From Defluviicoccus sp. (GTDB lineage Bacteria; Pseudomonadota; Alphaproteobacteria; MPNO01): 42,396 nt of DNA. Within the stretch, counting starts at the first letter, position 1; each line of letters begins with the position of its first letter. The DNA lies in assembly GCA_022826125.1 (NCBI GenBank), contig JAJDVM010000297.1, forward strand, positions 1 through 42,396, in the 5' to 3' direction. This document shows positions 38,589-42,396 of this stretch, piece by piece. The position numbers and the translations under genes were made by a program. A model generated the notes under the pieces. It did not search any database, was not told the origin of the DNA, and was given only the letters and a program-made list of their open reading frames with translations.

Positions 38589-39866
38589 CTACTCCGCCGC
38601 CTCGGCGCGGCGCTTCTCGCCGACCGCGCCGGACGCCCAGACCGCCTCCAGCGCCTCGCCCTCGTAGCCCAGCACGTCGCGCAGGATCTCTTCGGTGTGC
38701 TCGCCGAGCAGCGGGGAGCGCACGACCTCGGCCGGCGAGTCCGACAGCTTCACCGGGCAGCCGACCGTGAGATACGGCCCGCGCTCCGGGTGGTCGACCT
38801 CGACGATGGTGCCGGTCTCCCTGAGGCTCGGCTCGTCCGCGATCTCCTTCATCGAGAGGATCGGCCCGACCGGGATGTCGAGCGGGTTGCAGGTCTCCAT
38901 CACCTCGAACTTGGAGCGCTGCATCGTCCACGCCTCGATGGCGTCGAACACCTCGTCCAGCCGGGGGAGCCTGGCCTTGGGCGTCGCGTAGTCCGGGTCC
39001 TCCTTCCACTCGGGCCGGCCGATCAGGTCGCAGATCTTCTCCCACACCGCCGCCTGGGTGATGAAGTAGGTGTAGGCGTTGTCGTCGGTCTCCCAGCCCT
39101 TGCATTTGAGGATGCGCCCGGGCTGCCCGCCGCCCGAATCGTTCGCCGCCCGGGGCACCGCGTCCTTGAACGGGATGTCCTGGCCGTACTGCGAGTACTC
39201 GGTGAGCGGGCCGGCGTCGAGCCGCTGCTGGTCCCTGAGCTTGACCCGACAGAGGTTGATCACCCCGTCCTGCATCGGCGCGAGGATGCGCTGGCCGCGG
39301 CCCGTCCGCTCCCTCTGGAACAGCGCGGTGACGATGCCGAGCGCGAGGTGGAGCCCGGTGCCGCTGTCGCCGATCTGCGCGCCGGTGACCATCGGCACGT
39401 TGTCGCGGAAGCCGGTGGTCGACGCCGCGCCGCCGGCGCACTGGGCGACGTTCTCGTAGACCTTGCACTCCTCGTAGGGGCCGGGGCCGAAGCCCTTGAC
39501 CGAGGCCATGATCATGCGCGGGTTGAGCTCCTGCACCCGCTCCCAGCCGAAGCCGAGCCGGTCGATCGCGCCCGGCGCCAGGTTCTCGACCATCACGTCG
39601 CAGGTCTTCACCAGGCGTTCGAGCACCTCCTTGCCGGCCGGGTTCTTGCCGTTGAGCTCGATCGAGCGCTTGTTGTGGTTGAGCATGGTGAAGTAGAGGC
39701 TGTCGGCGCCGGGCTTGTCGACCAGCTGGCCGCGCGTCGGATCGCCGGTGCCGGGGCGTTCCACCTTGATCACGTCCGCCCCGAACCAGGCCAGCAGCTG
39801 GGTGCAGGTCGGCCCCGACTGGACGTGGGTGAAGTCGAGGATCTTGACGCCCTTGAGCGCTTCCAT
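38589..39866 (-). CDS. frc: Class III (CaiB/BaiF) CoA-transferase, formyl-CoA:oxalate CoA-transferase-like
   Basis: 425 residues. The sequence follows formyl-CoA transferase (Frc) closely as I remember it: [14 protein letters not shown] near the N-terminus, [66 protein letters not shown]. The catalytic Asp is D167 (IGDSGTG; Asp169 in the Oxalobacter enzyme). The residue after TRG, Trp48 in Oxalobacter Frc, is Gln47 here, so substrate preference may differ. GGAGG precedes the ATG. It follows the ThDP-enzyme gene by 20 bp. Frc swaps CoA between formate and oxalate; another dicarboxylate or hydroxy acid is possible here. Confidence 0.85.
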   Translation of the reverse strand: MEALKGVKILDFTHVQSGPTCTQLLAWFGADVIKVERPGTGDPTRGQLVDKPGADSLYFTMLNHNKRSIELNGKNPAGKEVLERLVKTCDVMVENLAPGAIDRLGFGWERVQELNPRMIMASVKGFGPGPYEECKVYENVAQCAGGAASTTGFRDNVPMVTGAQIGDSGTGLHLALGIVTALFQRERTGRGQRILAPMQDGVINLCRVKLRDQQRLDAGPLTEYSQYGQDIPFKDAVPRAANDSGGGQPGRILKCKGWETDDNAYTYFITQAAVWEKICDLIGRPEWKEDPDYATPKARLPRLDEVFDAIEAWTMQRSKFEVMETCNPLDIPVGPILSMKEIADEPSLRETGTIVEVDHPERGPYLTVGCPVKLSDSPAEVVRSPLLGEHTEEILRDVLGYEGEALEAVWASGAVGEKRRAEAAE

Positions 39867-39886
39867 CGTTCAATCCTCCGCAGGGA

Positions 39887-41635
39887 TCACTTGTACATCG
39901 TCTGCGCCTTGGTCCCCGGCGCGTACTCGTCGGGGTCGACCCAGACATTGACCACGGCGCACTTGCCGGTCGCGGCGATCGCCTCGCGCGCGCGGCGGAG
40001 CGCCGGGCCGATCTCGGCGGCCTCGCGGACCTCTTCGCCGTAACCGCCGATCATGGTGCCGAAATGCGAGAACTCCACGTCGCCCAGTTTGTTGCCGATA
40101 TTGCCGCGCTGTTCGCCGTATTTCGCCATCTGGCCGTAGCGGATCTGGTTCATCGCCGAGTTGTTGCCGACGATCGCGAGGTAGGGCGCGCCGAAGCGCT
40201 GCGCGGTCTCCATGTCGAAGGCGGTCATGCCGAACGAGCCGTCGCCGTAGAGGCAGACCACCTCCTTGTCGGGATGCGCCAGCTTGGCCGCCATCGCGAA
40301 GCCGGTGCCGACGCCGAGCGAGCCGAGCGCGCCCGGGTCCATCCACTGGCCCGGATTGCGCGGCCGGACGGCCTGGGCGGAGATGGTGACGATGTCGCCG
40401 CCGTCGCCGATATAGATCGTGTCGTCCCCGAGAAACTCGTTGATCTCGTAAGCCAGCCGGTAGGGGTGGATCGGGCTCGCGTCGGAGGTGAACATCGGCA
40501 TGAGGCGTTCGAGCTTGGTTGCCTCGATCCCGCGCAGCTTCGCCATCCATTCCTGCCGCTTGGCCTGCGCGCCCTTGTCGATCCGCCCCGACGCGGCGTC
40601 GGCGACGGCGGCGAGAATCGCGCCCGGGTCGCCCGCGAGGCCGAGCGAGATGTCGCGGTTCTTGCCGACCGTGGCGTAGTTCATGTCGATCTGGACCAGC
40701 GTGGCCTCGTTCGAGATCCGCCTGCCGTAGCCCATGCGGAAGTCGAACGGCGTGCCGACGATCAGGATGACGTCGGCCTCCTTGAAGGCGTCCGACCGCG
40801 TGCGGTCGAAATGATGCGCATCCCCCTCGGGCAGCATGCCGCGGCTCGCCCCGTTCATGTAGGCCGGGATGTCGAGCGCGCGGACGAAGGCGATGGCCGC
40901 CTCGTGGCCGCCGCTCGCCCACACCTGCTGGCCGAACAGCACCGCCGGGCGCTCCGAGTCGACAAGGATGTCGGCAAGCCGTTCGACATCCGCCGGGTCG
41001 CCGACCGACCTTGTCGACATCCGGTAGGCACCCGGCTCCGGGACGCGCGCGCGCTCGAGCGGAATCTCGGCATCCAGAATGTCGCGCGGGATCTCCAGAT
41101 ATGCCGGCCCGTAGGCACCGTTGAAGCATTCGCGCGCCGCCATGGCGACCATGTCGGCCACCCGCTCGGTCGAGAAGACGCCCGACGCGAACTTGGTGAT
41201 CGGCGTCATCATGTCGACATGCGGCAAATCCTGGAGCGAGCCCATCCTGTGCTGGGTGAGCGAGCTCTGCCCGCCGATATGGAGGATCGGGCTCTCCGAG
41301 CGGAAGGCGGTCGCGACCCCGGTGACCGCGTTGGTGCAGCCGGGCCCGGCGGTGGTCACCACGCAGCCGAGCTTCCCGGTCTGGCGCGCGTACCCGTCGG
41401 CGGCGTGCGCGGCGGTCTGCTCGTGGCGCACGTCGACGATCCGGATCCCCTCGTCGAGGCAGCCGTCGTAGATGTCGATGATGTGCCCGCCGCAGAGGGT
41501 GAAGACGGTGTCGACCCCCTCGTTCCTCAGCGCCCGGGCGACCAGGTGCCCGCCGGAGACGATCCCCTCGTCGCGGCTCTTCCGCGCCAGCGTGTCGTGC
41601 GCCGTCGCCGACGGCTTCTCGATGACCGTGCTCAC
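39887..41635 (-). CDS. Thiamine-diphosphate-dependent enzyme (2-hydroxyacyl-CoA lyase / oxalyl-CoA decarboxylase / acetolactate synthase family)
   Basis: 582 residues. The catalytic Glu is E72 in RHEQ; the ThDP motif GDG (464-466) ... NN (491-492) is intact; AGPGCTNAVTG and GAYGPAYLEIPRD are typical of the acetolactate-synthase-like superfamily. The tail lacks the NGGIY and DYEEMD features I associate with canonical oxalyl-CoA decarboxylase, and GGHIIDIYDGC at the start resembles lyase-type members. With an Frc-like transferase next to it, decarboxylation of oxalyl-CoA or cleavage of a 2-hydroxyacyl-CoA is the best guess. The start is GTG after AAGGAGGG, which overlaps the GntR gene's 3' end. 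Confidence 0.87.
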   Translation of the reverse strand: MSTVIEKPSATAHDTLARKSRDEGIVSGGHLVARALRNEGVDTVFTLCGGHIIDIYDGCLDEGIRIVDVRHEQTAAHAADGYARQTGKLGCVVTTAGPGCTNAVTGVATAFRSESPILHIGGQSSLTQHRMGSLQDLPHVDMMTPITKFASGVFSTERVADMVAMAARECFNGAYGPAYLEIPRDILDAEIPLERARVPEPGAYRMSTRSVGDPADVERLADILVDSERPAVLFGQQVWASGGHEAAIAFVRALDIPAYMNGASRGMLPEGDAHHFDRTRSDAFKEADVILIVGTPFDFRMGYGRRISNEATLVQIDMNYATVGKNRDISLGLAGDPGAILAAVADAASGRIDKGAQAKRQEWMAKLRGIEATKLERLMPMFTSDASPIHPYRLAYEINEFLGDDTIYIGDGGDIVTISAQAVRPRNPGQWMDPGALGSLGVGTGFAMAAKLAHPDKEVVCLYGDGSFGMTAFDMETAQRFGAPYLAIVGNNSAMNQIRYGQMAKYGEQRGNIGNKLGDVEFSHFGTMIGGYGEEVREAAEIGPALRRAREAIAATGKCAVVNVWVDPDEYAPGTKAQTMYK

Positions 41636-41636
41636 C

Positions 41637-42356
41637 TCACCCTCCTTGCCTGCCTGAAAAATCGTCCCAATGGTCGTGCACGTGGTCGTGCAGCTTCATC
41701 GTGTGCCTGAGCACGCGCGCGCCCGCGAGGTCGGGGTCGCGCGCGGCGATCGCTTCCACGATGCCGCGGTGGTCGGCGACCGAGCGCACCGCGCGGTCGG
41801 CCTCGTGCATGGCGCGGCTCCTGACCGCCCGGACATGGACGAACAGCCCGTCGGCGATGTCCTTCAGCATGGCGCAGTGCCCGGCCTCCAGGATCGCCTG
41901 GTGGAAGCGGATATTGGCCTCGGCGTACTCGTCGACCCGGGCGCGCGCGTCGCCGGCCTCGTAATCGGCGACGAGGCGCTCCAGCGCCGCGATCTCGCGG
42001 TTGGACGCGATCTCCGCCGCGCGCCTGGCCGCCATGCTCTCGAGCGCCGCCCAGACGGTGATGGTCTGGAGGATCTCGTCGCGCGTCTTGCGGACGATGA
42101 AGACGCCCTTCCTCGGCACCACCTCGACCAGCCCCTCCTGGGCGAGCCGGGCGACCGCCTCCCGCACCGGCGTGCGCGAGATGCCGAGCTGGTCGGCGAG
42201 CGAGCGCTCGTCGAGCCGGAGGTCGGTCGCCTCGTCGTAGATCCTGGCGTCCAGGATCGCCTGGCGCAGCTCGCCATAGACATGGTCGGTCAGGCTGAAC
42301 GTCCGCCCGACCGGTTCGAGCGTCACCGCGCTGGAAGCTATCGCCGTATCGGCCAT
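41637..42356 (-). CDS. GntR family (FadR/FCD subfamily) transcriptional regulator
   Basis: 239 residues from the ATG at 42356. The N-terminal winged helix (about 20-90; LRLDERSLADQLGISRTPVREAVARLAQEGLVEVVPRKGVFI) and the helical FCD ligand domain (about 95-225), with putative metal ligands in NIRFH, ADHRGIVEA and the His-rich end (LHDHVHDHW), are complete. It is the first gene of the minus-strand operon with the ThDP enzyme, CoA-transferase and esterase, so it probably controls their use in response to an acid ligand. No ribosome site precedes the ATG; a palindrome sits there instead. Confidence 0.9.
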   Translation of the reverse strand: MADTAIASSAVTLEPVGRTFSLTDHVYGELRQAILDARIYDEATDLRLDERSLADQLGISRTPVREAVARLAQEGLVEVVPRKGVFIVRKTRDEILQTITVWAALESMAARRAAEIASNREIAALERLVADYEAGDARARVDEYAEANIRFHQAILEAGHCAMLKDIADGLFVHVRAVRSRAMHEADRAVRSVADHRGIVEAIAARDPDLAGARVLRHTMKLHDHVHDHWDDFSGRQGG

Positions 42357-42359
42357 GTA

Positions 42360-42373
42360 TGTGGCATACCACA
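42360..42373. promoter_or_regulatory. Candidate GntR operator
   Basis: TGTGG-cata-CCACA, a perfect five-base dyad around a 4-bp centre, lies 4-17 bp upstream of the GntR ATG. The core TGGNATNCCA resembles the TGGTATACCA-like sites of FadR-subfamily regulators. It occupies the position of the ribosome site or promoter, which would suit autoregulation. The region further upstream is cut by the window end. Confidence 0.5.
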
Positions 42374-42396
42374 CACCAGATGCCAGTGGCAAGGCG

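Noticed and set aside
1-42396. CRISPR arrays, tRNA or rRNA genes, prophage or transposase genes
   Set aside because: No regularly spaced repeats, no recognisable tRNA or rRNA sequence, and no mobile-element enzyme was found; the repeats present are dispersed hairpin elements.

Overview
The window is a GC-rich stretch (roughly two-thirds G+C by eye) of a bacterial chromosome. It reads like a metabolically versatile alphaproteobacterium of the Rhodospirillales/Hyphomicrobiales sort. This rests on codon style, on the enzyme families present, and on three classes of short dispersed intergenic repeat; it is inference, not a phylogeny. Two perfect 16-bp parS sites (TGTTTCACGTGAAACA) at 37.55-37.60 kb are the ParB-binding sequence that normally lies in the origin-proximal part of a chromosome, so this is probably chromosomal DNA not far from oriC. 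No rRNA, tRNA, CRISPR array, transposase, integrase or phage gene was seen.

Layout. 0.2-1.0 kb: secreted thermonuclease-like protein behind an AT-rich leader with interlocking inverted repeats. 1.1-4.3 kb: UbiD-type decarboxylase and GMC flavo-oxidoreductase. 4.4-7.7 kb (minus): four-gene operon with a double-VOC protein, SnoaL-like protein, group-D flavin monooxygenase and Rid protein. 7.8-11.1 kb: small unknown protein, MmgE/PrpD protein and HpaB-family hydroxylase. 11.2-15.7 kb: Rieske oxygenase divergent from a second UbiD decarboxylase plus AMP-dependent ligase. 15.8-17.2 kb: QmcA/NfeD membrane pair. 17.2-21.0 kb: IclR regulator divergent from a cyclase / cupin / SDR / 3-hydroxyacyl-CoA dehydrogenase operon. 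21.0-23.3 kb: two overlapping EamA transporters and a PPOX-fold protein. 23.8-26.5 kb (minus): a third UbiD decarboxylase translationally coupled to a tartrate-dehydrogenase-like enzyme. 26.7-30.9 kb (plus): LuxE-like and LuxC-like proteins, SDR and an alpha/beta-hydrolase-fold protein lacking its nucleophile. 31.6-34.7 kb: amidohydrolase, NAD(P)-dependent dehydrogenase and YgjP-like metallopeptidase. 37.7-42.4 kb (minus): GntR regulator, ThDP enzyme, formyl-CoA-transferase-like CoA transferase and esterase.

The common theme is catabolism or remodelling of carboxylic and aromatic acids: three UbiD enzymes with different partners, oxygenases (Rieske, HpaB, group D), CoA or AMP activation, and dedicated IclR and GntR regulators. 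No UbiX prenyl-FMN synthase and no flavin reductase for the two-component hydroxylases is encoded here, so those must come from elsewhere.

Laced through this are four VapBC/FitAB-type toxin-antitoxin loci, two apparently intact (31.0 and 34.8 kb) and two decayed (23.4 and 37.0 kb), plus a DUF4268 nuclease-like gene of visibly lower GC. The 34.7-37.7 kb segment, from toxin-antitoxin pair to parS, is the most accessory-looking part. The best candidates for undescribed biology are the LuxC/LuxE-UbiD-TtuC bidirectional locus, the IclR-controlled cyclase operon, and the GntR/ThDP/Frc-like operon.
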